DNA of 64,000 nt from Ciborinia camelliae (GCA_025890175.1 JANPYM010000001.1:399187-463186), one strand, 5' to 3'; numbered from the stretch's first letter, positions 1-12,588 are shown. The notes: generated from the letters alone by a model not told the origin. A program made the numbers and translations.

Positions 1-914
1 AAATGGCTGAATGCTACGGGGGCGCTTCTACAGTGCTACTCTTAATACGCGAAAAACCAGAGGATTCATTTGTATCCCAAGGCTTGAAAGTGGGGTTTCC
101 AGCCTTGGGAAAAATATCAAGGCTAACAGAGAAGCAAGCACTAAAAGCCTTGCTTAATCCGACCTGGAAAAAGCGGTTTGAAAACCTCGGGAAGTCTACA
201 TGAGAAGACGAGTGATATTTTGTTTCGGCAGTCAGTTTGTCGATTGTGATGACCTGAGTGAGATCTTGCGAGACGTAGAAGTGGTGCATAGTGGAATCAT
301 TAACGAGTGGACCGTTTACGAAGAAGAACCCATGGGAACTTTTGCTACAAAGAATGACTGTAACTCTGTACGTTAAGATCGTTTCATGTGACTCGCATCA
401 GCCAGGCACCTGATCTTGGGACCAATGAAGCAAACGTGGGCATATAAAGCCGGTGACGCCGATGAAAATACTATGAAGTATGAAGCGGCTGTTGCATTTT
501 CCGACGGAAGAGGATCAATCAAAAAGCAAGACTATATCTACAGTCTTGCGGTGGTGATAAAGACATGGAAAAGCTCAAAGTAAAGTACGATTGGAGTCTG
601 CGAGAGCTGCATTATGCATTGGTCATTAAAGCACTATTATGTAGCTCAATCATCAACCTCGGATTATATTTTCCCGGAAAGGGATTTCGAATGCCTCGAG
701 ACGCCAACTTTGGGTACCGAGCCATAAAAATAATTTATTACAGTGTGGTTTATGATCAAAATATAAATGCAATGTGAAAATTGTGACCATGACATCTTTA
801 AGCTCGTGAAAAAAGCCAAACCCAGGAAGTCATGGTCGCTACAATATCCGATATCCCCAAGAACACCTTTGCTATGAAAACAATTCGCACCCATATATAC
901 CATCAAATCCAATA
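1..914. other. Intergenic or unresolved left edge
   Basis: Short open frames exist on both strands, for example 3-203 (+), 421-588 (+) and 565-777 (+). None shows a recognisable domain, and I could not join them through convincing introns. The frame at 3-203 could be the tail of a gene that starts left of the window, but nothing supports this beyond its being open. I see no RNA gene or repeat here. Confidence 0.4.
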
Positions 915-1856
915 TCAACGTCCGTGATTTCCATCCAGCTCAGAAATTGTGTTCATTTCGTGTACTTGCGTACTGCCAAGCTCATGCGGCATTGAGGAAC
1001 CGGGCGAAGAAGGTGTTGCGACTTGGCCCGTTTTAGCATGGGATGACGATGAAGGAATCCTCTGCTGCGGCAGTGTACCAGAGACCTTTCGCCTTCGCAT
1101 GAAGAATAGAGCACCGACGAGGGCAGCAATGACGACCACACCGGCTGAGATACCGACAGCCAGACCGATTTTTGCTCCACTGGTAAGTCCTGAACTACTA
1201 CTACTCGCTGAAGGTAAATCAACGGCGGTTGTAGCTCTGAGAGTAGATGCAGAAGTTGATGTTGGCGATTCCGAACTTGAACTCGACCTTGAACCAAAAG
1301 CAGTCGATGTGGGTTCCGCGGAATTACCATCGAAATTATATCCATTAATCTGAACAGCGTTAATTACATGGTCACTGCCAAGTACGGTAGTAATTGTCGT
1401 GTATCCATCAGCGACCGGCGTCCAACTGCTAACATATGTAATCGTGGCTCCAGATGTAAAGCTAGATGTGCATTGACCGGGAAATGGCTGTGGTAGTAAA
1501 GACGAGAAACCATAGCCACTAGGACAGCATCCAGTCAATATAGAGCCTGAGTTCACAGAGGCGGTAACAGCTACTGTATATGCTGCCGGGCATAAAAATG
1601 GCCCTAGTGAGGTGATCGCTGCTGCATCGGTTTTCTGATTCCACCATAATGCTGCCTCAAAGGGCCAACATTTAGTTGGGAAAGTGAGGGCATTCTGATT
1701 CGGGTTGTAAGCGTATATATGCGTGAGATTATCAGGAGAATAGAATTCGCTCTTGCAACTTGGTACAAGGGGATAAACTGTCGTTAGAGGTAGCCAAGTG
1801 GTTATCACACCAGCTGACCCCTCAGCTGCTGGATACCGCGAAGTTGGAGTAGCCAT
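915..1856 (-). CDS. Single-pass membrane protein with Cys-containing ectodomain and Ser/Thr-rich stalk
   Basis: Single exon, 313 residues. The first ~170 residues are rich in Thr, Ser, Pro and aromatic residues with several Cys (around the FLCPAA, GCCPSG and PGQCTS stretches). A Ser/Thr-rich stalk follows at about 175-225, then one hydrophobic span at about 228-250 ending in RRRK, and a ~60-residue polar tail. The basic stop-transfer puts the N-terminus outside and the tail in the cytosol, although no cleavable signal peptide is visible; the span would act as a reverse signal anchor. Fungi have many such proteins, similar in plan to cell-wall stress sensors, with no defined activity. I do not recognise a specific family member. 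The ATG at 1856 is chosen because no upstream in-frame Met improves the model. Confidence 0.7.
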   Translation of the reverse strand: MATPTSRYPAAEGSAGVITTWLPLTTVYPLVPSCKSEFYSPDNLTHIYAYNPNQNALTFPTKCWPFEAALWWNQKTDAAAITSLGPFLCPAAYTVAVTASVNSGSILTGCCPSGYGFSSLLPQPFPGQCTSSFTSGATITYVSSWTPVADGYTTITTVLGSDHVINAVQINGYNFDGNSAEPTSTAFGSRSSSSSESPTSTSASTLRATTAVDLPSASSSSSGLTSGAKIGLAVGISAGVVVIAALVGALFFMRRRKVSGTLPQQRIPSSSSHAKTGQVATPSSPGSSMPHELGSTQVHEMNTISELDGNHGR

Positions 1857-3329
1857 TGATGACTTGCTCTACCAATTGTCCCACAAAAAAAGTAAAAAAT
1901 GGTCGCAGGAAATTTAGAAAATGCGAGCAGTTGGAGATCTGGTGCATTTACAAAACAAAGTGGCCTCCACTCCCAAAGTGGTCCTAATTTCCCCAAACCC
2001 TACAAATACAGGGGGATATCCAGTATCCATAGGAAGTTCGTGATATGCTGCTATCAGATGGCGTGACAGTTTGAAAAGCTGTTGAATCTCTCGCGCCAAG
2101 CAGACACTTCTAAGCTGACATATACCCCCCCCTTGATGTTACCTAGAATTGACAAGGCTGGGAAATAAAAAATGATATTTGAGCATGGGGTACGCATGAT
2201 CTGATTGGTCTTCTCGGGCTGAATGTAATCATCACAACGATTGGAAAATAATAGGGCTGAAAGAGACTGTAACCACGATAATGTGTCAAGGTATGATCGG
2301 GATTCACTCCTTGCATTCGTGTCAGAGTCCATATTTATAGAATGAATGTGAAGAAAACTAAAGACGCAGCGCAGGAGAAGAAATTTCCTGCCCAATTTAT
2401 AGAGATTCTGTATCATCTGCCTCCACTAAAGGTAAATTCGTAGATCCGGAGGTGTGGCATTAGTTTGAGCCACTGTCTCACATCAGACCTGTCCACGGGT
2501 GAAATAATACATTCATGAAATGACACCTACCATTCAAAATACTGATTAGCCAGTCCTTTACCGTTTACCCCCCAGCCCTAGTTTCAAGTTTGAAAGGATT
2601 TCTAGCATATGAACGCACTTGTGCGGTCAGTGATCATCTCCAATACATTCTTTAAGTCGATGAAGAAACTTAAAGACGCAGAGCGGCGGCAGAGTTAGGG
2701 TTGTAAACTTGATATGGAGGTTATTTCAAACGACATGGAACAACATGATAAGACCGACAAGCGTCAAATGCCGTCCCGTCGTTATATCAATCACATAATT
2801 TCAAATTTCCTAGTATAGCAGCATATCGTAGTCAAGATGATATCAATAGTGTGATCCAAAATGCTCAAAATAATATTAATGTTAGACGATGTATATAATT
2901 GAAATGATTTATTATATAAGAAAATGAGAGTGACGTGATAAGTTATGATGGCTCACCTTGGAATTTCCGTCATTTCACAGCCTTACATGGAGGGAACCTT
3001 CAAACCTCAGAGTGGAGATTGGTAGGTATTAACAGTTGCTTGTCAGCTTGGTGTGTAAGTATGTACTATACGTACATGCCAGTGGTCATTCACCACCCTG
3101 ACAATTCAAAATCAGTTGACTCACAAGAGTTACTTAGGGTTAACCTACCCAAAGTGCATGGCAACTCGTCCCTTCTGTATTGTGCCTAAATCATTTTAGG
3201 GTCTCGCAGCTTGAACTAGGGATATGCGAACGGAGAAATAACAATGGGGGCTCAACAATAAGTAATCTACCCGTGTGAGTGCCCCAGGTTTCGATGATAA
3301 TATCCATGAGATTTTGTGAAAGTGAGCAA
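1857..3329. other. Intergenic region without supported gene
   Basis: AT-rich sequence between two minus-strand genes. It contains the presumed promoter of the membrane-protein gene ending at 915. Open frames at 2054-2416 (-) and 2935-3189 (+) lack homology that I can recognise and have no coding-like third-position bias. No RNA gene or repeat noticed. Confidence 0.5.
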
Positions 3330-4339
3330 CTAAATTTTCTTTGGGAAAGCCTTCAAGACACCGCCATCATGTTCAGTATTCTCCCAAATCTCTCTAAACA
3401 CATCATGTCCTTCTTGCAAGACCTGAATATGGTCGCGAGTCCTCTGGGCACAATCCTTACTAAGAGGTATCCTGATATACTTTTCCTTACCGGCACCTCG
3501 CCCCGTACCAGTAACAATTTCAAATATAGCTTGGCATCCCTTTTCAACATCATTCGGTGCCGCGAAAGTAGGGTTCTCTCCAAAATGCTCGACGAATAGC
3601 CCGACTTCAGTATTCTTGTAGACATCCGAAATGGGCGTTTTGGTCAAGTGAACTGCGTTCATCATATTTGTTGTGAATGCTCCTGGTTGGACGATCAATA
3701 TGCGGATCCCGAAAGAAGCTACTTCCTTTGCGAGTCGTTCGGACATTCCTTGATGACGTTTTAGACTAGGCGGCGAAGGATTGGGTGGATGGAGTAAACT
3801 ACCTTCAAGAGCCCACTTGGAGGCTCCATACATGCTCATTGACGGCCGTGGCTGTAAGCCTGCAGCACTCGAAATATTGACTATCGTACCAGACGCTTGG
3901 TTTCTCATGTATGGAAGGATGGCTTTTATGATTTTGAACGGGCCGAAAAAGTTGGTCTCCATTATAGCCTGAGCTTCTTCGTAACTACTTGATAAGTCTA
4001 CCGAAAAGTTCGGAATGAAGGATTGTAGCAATACCTCATGTCCTCTACCGCACCTAGGATTCCGACCGCGGCATTATTGACTAAAACGTCGATCCTTCCG
4101 TAGGTCTTGCTACCCACCTCGACCAATTTCTTGATCTCTGCTTCTCCGGAATCAATATCCAGGGCTAACCATAGACCCCCCAACTCCTCAATTTCCCGGA
4201 CAATATCCAAATTCTTGGTTGGGTTGCGGGATGTGGCAATGACTTTGTGGCCAGCTTTTAGTGCTTTCAAGCAGAGTTGGAAGCCAAAGCCTGATGAGCA
4301 CCCAGTAATGAGCCATACTAGAGATGTTGAACTCGCCAT
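3330..4339 (-). CDS. Short-chain dehydrogenase/reductase (SDR)
   Basis: Three exons: 4339-4035, 3984-3803 and 3748-3330, giving 301 residues. The introns are 50 and 54 nt, and all phases agree. The Rossmann nucleotide-binding motif TGCSSGFG sits at residues 12-19, followed by the VLVNNAA motif, the catalytic Ser in NISSAAG near residue 140, and Y154-x3-K158 (YGASK). This is a classical SDR of the retinol-dehydrogenase-like type common in fungi, using NAD(P)(H) on an unknown alcohol or carbonyl substrate. There is no signal peptide or membrane span, so it is probably cytosolic. The neighbours give no pathway. The region just upstream carries a ~149-bp tandem duplication. The family is certain; the substrate is unknown. 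Confidence 0.88.
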
Positions 4340-4376
4340 CGTTGCATTTCAAGCATTGTCATCATCATTAAATTGG

Positions 4377-4675
4377 GAGATTGGGGATGAATATATATAA
4401 TATATCAAGAGTGCAGAACCATGGCTGGTTCGGAATTAGGCACTAAAGTCCGCTGTGATCATTATCTAGTATTCTGAAAGGCAAGCAGAGGGTCTGGACT
4501 TAAGAGTTGCCGGTGCACCGACTATGAGATGGGGGATGAATATATATAATACATCAAGTACGTAGAACCATGGCTGGTTCGGAATTAGGCACTAAAGTCC
4601 GCTGTTATCGTTATCCAGTATTCTGAAAGGCAAGCACCCTCGTCTGGACTCAACAGTTGCTGGTGCACCGACTGT
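4377..4675. repeat. Imperfect tandem duplication of ~149 bp upstream of the SDR gene
   Basis: Two adjacent copies, about 4377-4525 and 4526-4675. Both carry GGATGAATATATATAAT, then ACCATGGCTGGTTCGG, TATTCTGAAAGGCAAGCA, GTCTGGACT and GGTGCACCGACT in the same order. Spacing is 149 bp at the left end and 150 bp at the right, so a 1-bp indel separates the copies. It begins about 40 bp upstream of the SDR start codon, so it may duplicate promoter or 5' UTR elements. Confidence 0.9.
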
Positions 4676-5071
4676 GAGATGCTGCCTTTTGGTACATTTG
4701 CGATCCCGGGTAGTAAATTTTGACAGGCTAGGTTCAATACGAGCAGAGCTTGGTACAACTTGCTGAGACTTGCAGCATGATGGCCAAATGGGCAAGAAGA
4801 TGAAAGAAAATGAAATTAAATGCATAGCGAACAAGTGAGAAATCCAAACACTATCGACAAATAAATGAACCTTGCAGTTTGAATATGGAAGAAGACAACA
4901 TGATGAAAATTGCCTGGTCTGTGGGAGATTTTCTATATGTCGGCATCGTTTTCATCCTGCTTCTCAGAATGTAGATATTTACCTTAAAACATCAATAACC
5001 TCTATAATACAAGATCTTGCCGATTAAACCTTTATCATAGCCATCATTCGTGAAAAAATCGTAGACAGCCT

Positions 5072-6022
5072 CTACACGCCGAACTTTGACTCCTTGTATG
5101 GGTATCTAATCTCGTCATCCTTCCTCATCCATAACTGTTTCTTCTTCTTGGTTACAACATGTTCACCCCAAGCTTGCCTCGCATGTTGCTTCATAAATTT
5201 CCTGATAAATCTAGGATCCCAAAGTTCACTGGCCACACCGAGATCCTTGCAGCAGCGCATTAAGGCGTTCGATTTGCATCCTTCGGTGGCAGTCGGAATG
5301 CCTTCGGGGGAGAAATAGTCTTGTTCACCACGAGCCACGGATACCAACCTGCATGCAGAGAAAACATTAGCTGTGCTCCCTTAAACAATAGTAGAAATCT
5401 CCAAGACTTGCCGTCCATGAGCAACGAGAGCATATTCTCTTGTGACACTCTTCTGCGTAACAATTGTTTCGCCTCTTGGTGCCAAACCCCACCCACCAGG
5501 TCCAAACGCCCTGTTCAATATTCTTCGATATTTGATTTCCGGCAAGTATATAATACCATCTGGTTTGACCTCCACATCATCGGCAGGTATTGGCGCAAGT
5601 AGAACATCTGCAGCTTCCTTGGAGAATGGTTGAGATGATAATCCGTGATATGATCTTGTCCAGTCGACCTGCCTAACCCCCTCATCCAAAATAAGCGGTT
5701 CGTCTGCAAGCCCCAAGGTCATGTCCTTGATGGGCGATTGATTATCTATCACAGGTTCTGGCTCTTTTGATTTGGCCGCAGGTTCTGGCGCTTTTGGTTT
5801 GGCCGCAGGAGCTGCAGAGCTTGTGACAGGCTTCGGTACAAATGACGCTCTTGGGGTATAGCTATAGCTCGAAGTTGGACTCGCCGCATTTCGAAATGTT
5901 GTTGAAAAATGTCTTGATTGACGTGCCAGGCCTACAGCCCTTGACATTGGTGACATTCTTGACACTGACGAAACTGCGTCAGGTACTATAGATCGCGACG
6001 CTCTTGGTATAATTGTTGCCAT
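5072..6022 (-). CDS. mgm101: Mitochondrial genome maintenance protein Mgm101
   Basis: Two exons, 6022-5412 and 5348-5072, encode 295 residues. The first ~45 residues are Arg/Ser-rich without acids and contain RHFSTTFR, a typical mitochondrial presequence. A Pro/Ala/Lys/Glu-rich linker leads to the conserved core with [27 protein letters not shown] and, after the intron, [26 protein letters not shown] and the C-terminal WDPRFIRKF. Mgm101 is a Rad52-like single-strand-annealing protein of mitochondrial nucleoids, needed for mtDNA maintenance and recombinational repair. The 63-nt intron (5411-5349) begins GCAAGT rather than GT; only that donor keeps the conserved [12 protein letters not shown] sequence in frame. 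It is divergently arranged with the biotin ligase gene. Confidence 0.93.
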
Positions 6023-6913
6023 GATGCTGATGTTGATGTTGATACATGAAGAAAAGATGTTCTCGGTCGACGCGATTTCTCGGTGTGGCGCGCTTCAACA
6101 TGACGTCCACTTTTTCCAAAAAAATAAAAAAATAAGATTGACAACAACATAGTAAAATCAATCATATAGCCATCTGTATTGAATTCATAGTACTTCTTAT
6201 TCTTAGAAGTCATTCTGCTTTCTCTAATAACGTACATTTGGTTGTCATTGTGAGCCATAATTCAGATTCATACAATACTACTCGTGCCCGTGTTTCTCCT
6301 TCCTCCTTCCTCCTCCCTCGTCCCTCCTCCCACCCAACTAAGATCAAGCATCCTTCGTCGACGTCCTCTGATCATTTTGATGCTTCTTCCAACAGGTTTT
6401 GAAAGTTTCAAGCTTCATATGCATGGAAAGGTCAGTCATGGCCTTGGCTTCCTCCATTCGTTCACACGTGATCCAAACGCTAAGAGAAGCTTTCTCATAC
6501 CTCTGCTTTGCAAAGTCTCCAATCTTTTTTTTCGAAGTAGCAATCAGTCATTTTCGAATTCTCCTCTTCATTTGATTTAGTTTTCATTTCTTCATCTATA
6601 GTTGATTGAAAGTCTCGACTTACCCGCGCATCCAGTGCTAAAGATCCGTTTGTCCCTACAAAATTGAGTCAGTGACCAGACCCGAGTTTGTTGAGATCAA
6701 CAATTTTACCATTCATCAGGTTCATCTTCATCCTCGATCACCGCCGCAACTGGGGGGTTATTTTCTGGTTTATTCGCCATTTTGAGGTACCGTCTTGCCT
6801 TTTCGGTGGGATTTGGAGAATTGCGCTATTTTTTCAAGGACTTCGACCAAGAGGGTTTTTCTACTAGAACCTCGGCTGTGACCAAGTGACCAAATTTATA
6901 AATCCGTGATAAA
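6023..6913. promoter_or_regulatory. Divergent intergenic region between mgm101 and bpl1
   Basis: 891 bp separate the two divergent start codons and must hold both promoters. The 6280-6380 part is C/T-rich, as in many fungal 5' regions. The frame at 6284-6580 looks like a by-product of this composition. No specific factor site is claimed. Confidence 0.5.
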
Positions 6914-9149
6914 ATGGTCGCAAGAAAGATGGATGTTCTGGTCTACTCAGGTATATAGAATCAATAATTCTCGTGGGGTCATTCTAAGCTTTTTTTATAG
7001 GCAATGGAAGTACCACTGAGTCTGTTCGCCACTGCCTTTATACCTTACGCCGTCTGCTTTCACCAAGTTACGCTGTGATTCCTGTCAGTGATAGTATCAT
7101 TCTTAAAGAGCCTTGGACTGCTTCTTGCGCTCTCCTTGTATTCCCAGGAGGTGCCGATCAAGGATATTGTCGTTCTCTCAATGGAGAAGGAAATAGACGC
7201 ATCTCACAGTACGTACGGAGAGGTGGTGCCTATCTTGGATTTTGCGCCGGAGGCTATTATGGTACTTCAAAATGTGAGTTTGAAGTGGGGAATAAACAGC
7301 TAGAAGTTATTGGGCCACGGGAGTTACAATTTTACCCGGGTACCTGCCGAGGATGTGCTTTTAAAGGATTTGTATACCATAATGAGGAGGGGGCAAGAGC
7401 TGCAGAGATTAAAATCGAGGACGCACTTCAAAGTGAAAAGGCCTCACCAAATTTCAAATTATATTATAATGGCGGAGGGGTCTTTGTTGATGCGGGGAAG
7501 TTCAAAGATAAAGGAGTTGAAACGCTTGCTACCTATGTACATCCTCTTGATGTTGACGGAGGACAAGATCCCGCAGCGGTTGTCTATTGCAAAGTTGGCG
7601 ATGGGGGAGCAATATTGACTGGGCCTCATCCAGAGTAAGCATGGCCTGCTTGATTATTGGTCATTTGCTTACATTTATACAGGTTTGCTGCAGTAAATCT
7701 AGATCCCACAATAAAGATACCCGGCTACTCAGATATTGTAAAGGACTTGGCTGCCGATGATGACTCGCGAACAAAGTTCTTGAAAGCATGTCTCTCGAAG
7801 TTGCGCTTATCGGTGAAAGAAGAATTATCCGAAGTGCCATCTCTTTCTTGTCTTCATCTTTCGTCTGTTCATCCCCATCTTATTCCAGAGTTATTGGCTT
7901 CGTTAGAAGAGATCATCGATAAGGATGAGAATGGAGAAGAGATTATTAAGGGCGAAAATGACACGTTTCATTTAGAAAAGCAAGAAAACAGTTGGTCTGT
8001 TGGATCGTTAGTCAAGTCCCTTCCAACGCCAGTCGTATCTGCTGCAGAAGAAAATCCCACCATTGAGTCAGCTGGAGCAGATGATGGAATAATTGACTAC
8101 AATGCTATTCCCAAACGACTCATTCCACATGAGACGGATTGGCCGGGCTCAAAGGAAACACCATATTTCAATCACCATGTATTTTACTCCAATTTGCGAC
8201 ACTACCAACAAGAGAAATCCAGCGAAGCTGAAGAATTTGGGAATACTCTCTTGTATGGAGAAGTCGTTACTAGCACCAATACAATGTTGGAAAAGTGAGC
8301 TCCCCCTTTCTCGCTTGGATCAAATTCCTTCTAACATCTCTTAGAAATCCAAGGCTTCTTTCCAGACTTCCTGCAGGCTTTACTTTTACAACTACAACAC
8401 AAGTCGCCGGCCGTGGTCGTGGTTCCAATGTCTGGATTTCCCCTATGGGGTGCTTGATCTGGTCTGTTTGTATGAAACACCCCATGCAACTTGGAAACAC
8501 AGCACCGGTTGTCTTTATACAATATCTCGCAGCAATTGCCATCGTTGAAGCTATCCATTCATATGACAAGGGTTATGATACTGTACCGATTAAGCTCAAA
8601 TGGCCAAACGATATCTGTGAGTTCAATGCATTCTTAACAAAGCTCTTCCTAACAATAGCAGATGTCCAAGATCCATCTAAACCCGGAAAAAAGAACTACG
8701 TTAAAGTTGGCGGCATACTTGTCAATTCCTCATATTCATCCGGAAACTACGATTTAGTCGTAGGTATCGGCCTCAATACCACAAACGCCGCGCCAACAAC
8801 ATCTCTCAATGCTCTCTTGCCGCCACATCTCGCACCTTTTTCCCTCGAGAAACTTCTCGCTCGTTTCCTAACGAAATTCGAAAATATCTATAAAACGTTT
8901 TGTCGGAATGGTTTTGATCGCAAGCTGGAGGAGGTTTATTATAAACATTGGTTGCATACTGATCAAATAGTTACTTTGGAGACGGAAGGTGGTGCAAGGG
9001 CTATTATTAGGGGTATTACTACGAACTGGGGGTTACTGCGTGCTGAAGAACTGGGCTGGGAGGATCGACCAACAGGAAAGGTTTGGGAGTTGCAGAGTGA
9101 TAGTAATAGCTTCGATTTCTTGAAGGGGCTGTTGAAGCGGAAGGTTTAA
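6914..9149 (+). CDS. bpl1: Biotin-protein ligase (holocarboxylase synthetase)
   Basis: Five exons, 6914-6950, 7001-7634, 7683-8294, 8345-8616 and 8662-9149, give 680 residues; all introns are 45-50 nt and in phase. Residues ~1-290 form the fungal BPL N-terminal domain of glutamine-amidotransferase-like fold, with FCAGGYYG near 92-99. The catalytic domain has the ATP/biotin loop GRGRGSNVW near 449-457 and KLKWPNDI near 511-517, and a C-terminal BPL_C domain includes RAIIRGITTNWGLL. The enzyme makes biotinyl-AMP and transfers biotin to a lysine of pyruvate carboxylase and acetyl-CoA carboxylase. It has no targeting signal, so it should be cytosolic. The first exon is very short (MVARKMDVLVYS) and is placed by the conserved join to NGSTTESV. 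Confidence 0.95.
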
Positions 9150-10424
9150 AGAAGGGGATGGAAATTAGAATGTTAGAAGAGGGTGAATAGAATGTTTGAG
9201 CTATTCAATAACGTAGACCTCCCTATCCTCTCACTTTTGTTGCGTATCCCCGATAATCTTCAGATAATTCCATCTGAATCCAGATGACCTTGAAATAATT
9301 CCTTCATTCTTATTCCAATGCTTCTCTCGAAACCTCGGCATGACCCTCCTCGGCCTTTTTTAACCCATGGAATTACCTAGGTGGGGTACCATCCATCCAT
9401 ATTCACTTAGACAAATGAATTGAATATAGAATTTTGAATCGTCCACGGGTATCATTATTTGCATCGAGCAGTCTAAACAAGCTGGAGTCTGGAGCTCTCG
9501 GCTGTGCTGGCGTTCTTTCATTCGCGCTTTCAACCTCTCAAGTTGTTAGCGGGTATCTCATAAATTCACCGGTTGTTTGACATTATATCATTTCTTTTTT
9601 CTTTTTTGCCTTGCCTTCCCTTCCTTTTGAAGAGATTGAATTCTGCAAATTTTTATGAATATATTAAAGTGATAGGATTCTAAACATCGCACATATACTC
9701 GAGAATATTGAAATTGGGAATGGAGATTTGAGCTCCCCCAATATCTATCAAACATTTTTGTTACGACCCTACTTCTATTTTCTGAAATATCTATATTAAA
9801 TTCCTCGAAAATCACACTCTATTACTATTGCCCTTCCTACCTACTTTTGCTTGATTTGACACCGAGATATCCGTCGAGTGTTGTATATCTAGATTTTGTT
9901 CTTAAGATATCGGATGAATAATTGACAATGCTGATCTAGGAGATGAGGATTTTAATTCCGGTTTGTTGTTTACCAAAAGTCTATACTTCAATATATACCT
10001 TCCCACACTTTCTCCCCTGTCAAGTGCCCAGAAAATGGCTTTCACTTGGAGCTTTATAGTAATCCGGGTTCATTTATGACTCTGTCTAATGCATCTTTTA
10101 TCTGAAATACCGTAGTCAATTAGACGAGCGTATAAATTCAAATGCGGATGCGAAAGCATTAAAAGGAATTTCCAAGAGAATGAGAAAAGGGGGAATGGGT
10201 TCACTCATGTGCTCATATGAAGTTAGGAACTCAATTAAAATAACCCATTCAGCTATTGAACTAAGCTAAATGGGGAGAGTGGAATGGCTATATAGCCAAT
10301 CACCACAAAGGAAGAGCTCGCGGGAAAGGGGCTAGGCAAAACTCCCAAGTTGTCTAGAGCTGCCCATTCAAAGAAGAAGCCTTCTGGAAACACCGGGCAC
10401 CGAACGCAAACTTGGAATAAACAA
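9150..10424. other. Intergenic region between convergent bpl1 and GH47 genes
   Basis: AT-rich spacer between two 3' ends. It holds presumed 3' UTRs and terminators that I cannot place exactly. The open frame at 9588-9815 (-) has no coding character. No repeats or RNA genes noticed. Confidence 0.5.
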
Positions 10425-12588
10425 TTAGATAGGAGGGCCGGCGACCTTGAAGGGATGTGCTTCAGTGTTGAATACCCATTGATTAACACCACCACTTCCA
10501 ACCTGGTATTCCTCATCCTGTTTGTTGAGTAGCCAGTAAGTATCTAATTTTTCGTATGGGGGGATGGTACGAGGAATGAAGGGAATAAGGAAGGAAAGCT
10601 TACATCTCCATGTATCAAATAAGCGTATTTGAGAACTTCTGCAAACAGGAAACTATCTTGGAAATCCATAAAGCTACCTCCATTCGGCGCATTGACGTTT
10701 GTGAGTTCAGCAAATCCACTACCGGTTCTATTGATTCCAAAGTTAGTGCCCGTACTTCCTCGAAATAACCACAGCTAGATGAACAAATACCTTGCAGTTG
10801 CATTGATTGCAACGAACCCATTCCAACTCCATTCACGATACTTCTCATCTCCTGTAATGCGATAAGCGTAGTAAAAAGACTCGAGCACTTCAGGTCTCAA
10901 TATATAGTCTGAATTAGAGATATAGAAACCGGCCTTTTCGTAGAAAGCAAGCTGGTCGGCAGGTGGTGGAGGATTGTTGGTATCATTGAGAGGGGTGCCT
11001 TTTTCTACCCATTGGAAGATTTCAGGCCCGATCCCAGTAAGTGTGCTGTTGTATGTGGCCTCGCAACCGTTGACAAGCTCAAGTCCGAAATCAATGTACT
11101 TTTGCTTTTTCAGTACCAGACCTGCGAGAAGGAAATTACCTCCGTCGAAACAGGCGACTGTTTATTTAGGTTAGTATTGCGAATGCACAGCTATAAGAGA
11201 CGGCAAACGTTCGTGCAAAAAATGCAAACTACAATGACCTCGTGACCTCGAGATCTTTCGGCAATCTCGGCCACGCACGTTTGCCATCTTTTATAACGAA
11301 GTTGATTAATGGAGGGGGGTCTTACGATGCTCGGAGACAAAAATACGTGTTTTATTATCATAAGCGGCCATAAATGTCAAGTCAGGGCGAGTGGAAGGGT
11401 GACTAGCCAAGTGTTTGATGGAAGAATCTGCCGCTGCAATCCATCGCTCTTTGTATTTGCCGAATCGAGTCGAGTCATATACGTACATCTTAATGAGATA
11501 CTCGTAGAAACTGTCATCGCCACCTACCCAGCCACCACTTGCGTCTTCAAAAAGTCCTGTGGTGGTATTTACGTTTGTACCGAGCAAACCTACGGGATAA
11601 AGGAGTCAGTAGTTGCCTTAGAAAAGTAGGCTTTCGGGTGAACAAATGAGGAATCAAGAATACATTGGCAGCTGAAAGATTGCGTATATCAAATGAAACA
11701 AAAAACAAAGTTTGGGCTAAGGGTATGAAATGAAAGAACCGGATAATGCTCACCAGGCCATGGCGAATTGTATCTCGGCTTGGGATGCAAAAGATACGAT
11801 TCTGCCTTCTGTGTAAGTTCACCATAAGTCTTGTTACCGGTCAAATCGGACAAATGTGTCCACTCAAGAACTAGTGTGCCGATTGTGGCTATTCCGTTCG
11901 TTGTGGAGCCATCAGTGTGTGGAGGGTTGAAATAAATATTGTTGCATGGCACTCCCGAAGGTGTATCAAATGCAAACGCTAGATTATCAGCTAGGCGTGC
12001 TGCCTGTTTGAGAACTTCATCAACAGCCGTATCGTTGGAATTGAGGCTGGAAAGAGGTCCTTTGAGGAGATCATAACCTGAAATATGTAAGATGCACGAG
12101 CAATTATCAGATAGACACCAAAGGGCTTACCTGCAAGTAGCCCACCAACATATCTGATTGTAGTCTCAAATAGTGATACCTCGGAAGTAGTATTGTCGAA
12201 ATTGATAGTTGGGATCCAATCTAAGATTACATCCACAATTTCTTGACTTTCCATGACAATTGCCGTGCTGAATGCATCAACAGCAGAGGCTCCCCATCCA
12301 TTTCTGTGACAGGTCAGCTTAGAGATTGCGAGAAATGGTCTAATCGTCAAACCTTGAATCCGAGTAACTATTTGCAATTGGATGAAGCTCGTCATGAGGA
12401 AAGGCATATTTATAGTATCCATCCCAAGCAAATGTAAATGCCTCTTTGACGCCAGCTTGTCGTTCTTTGGCAATCATTGATGAATTTCCATAGTATTGTC
12501 TTCTCTCAGGTTGCGAATTTTGAGGTACAGCTAACGAAGTTGAAAATAGAGATGCCAATAAGGGCACGACTGTAAAAAAGGAACGCAT
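10425..12588 (-). CDS. Secreted GH47 mannosyl-oligosaccharide alpha-1,2-mannosidase
   Basis: Seven exons: 12588-12353, 12303-12131, 12077-11754, 11589-11326, 11157-10791, 10727-10604 and 10517-10425, giving 526 residues, the usual size for fungal class I enzymes. Signal peptide: [22 protein letters not shown]47 landmarks in order: [85 protein letters not shown] and the terminal FNTEAHP, whose Thr binds calcium in the family. It removes alpha-1,2-linked mannose from N-glycans; secreted fungal members act extracellularly or in late secretion. Cys in VPCNNIYF and VNGCEATYN may form a disulphide. Introns 3 and 4 (164 and 168 nt) are unusually long for this window. Confidence 0.93.
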
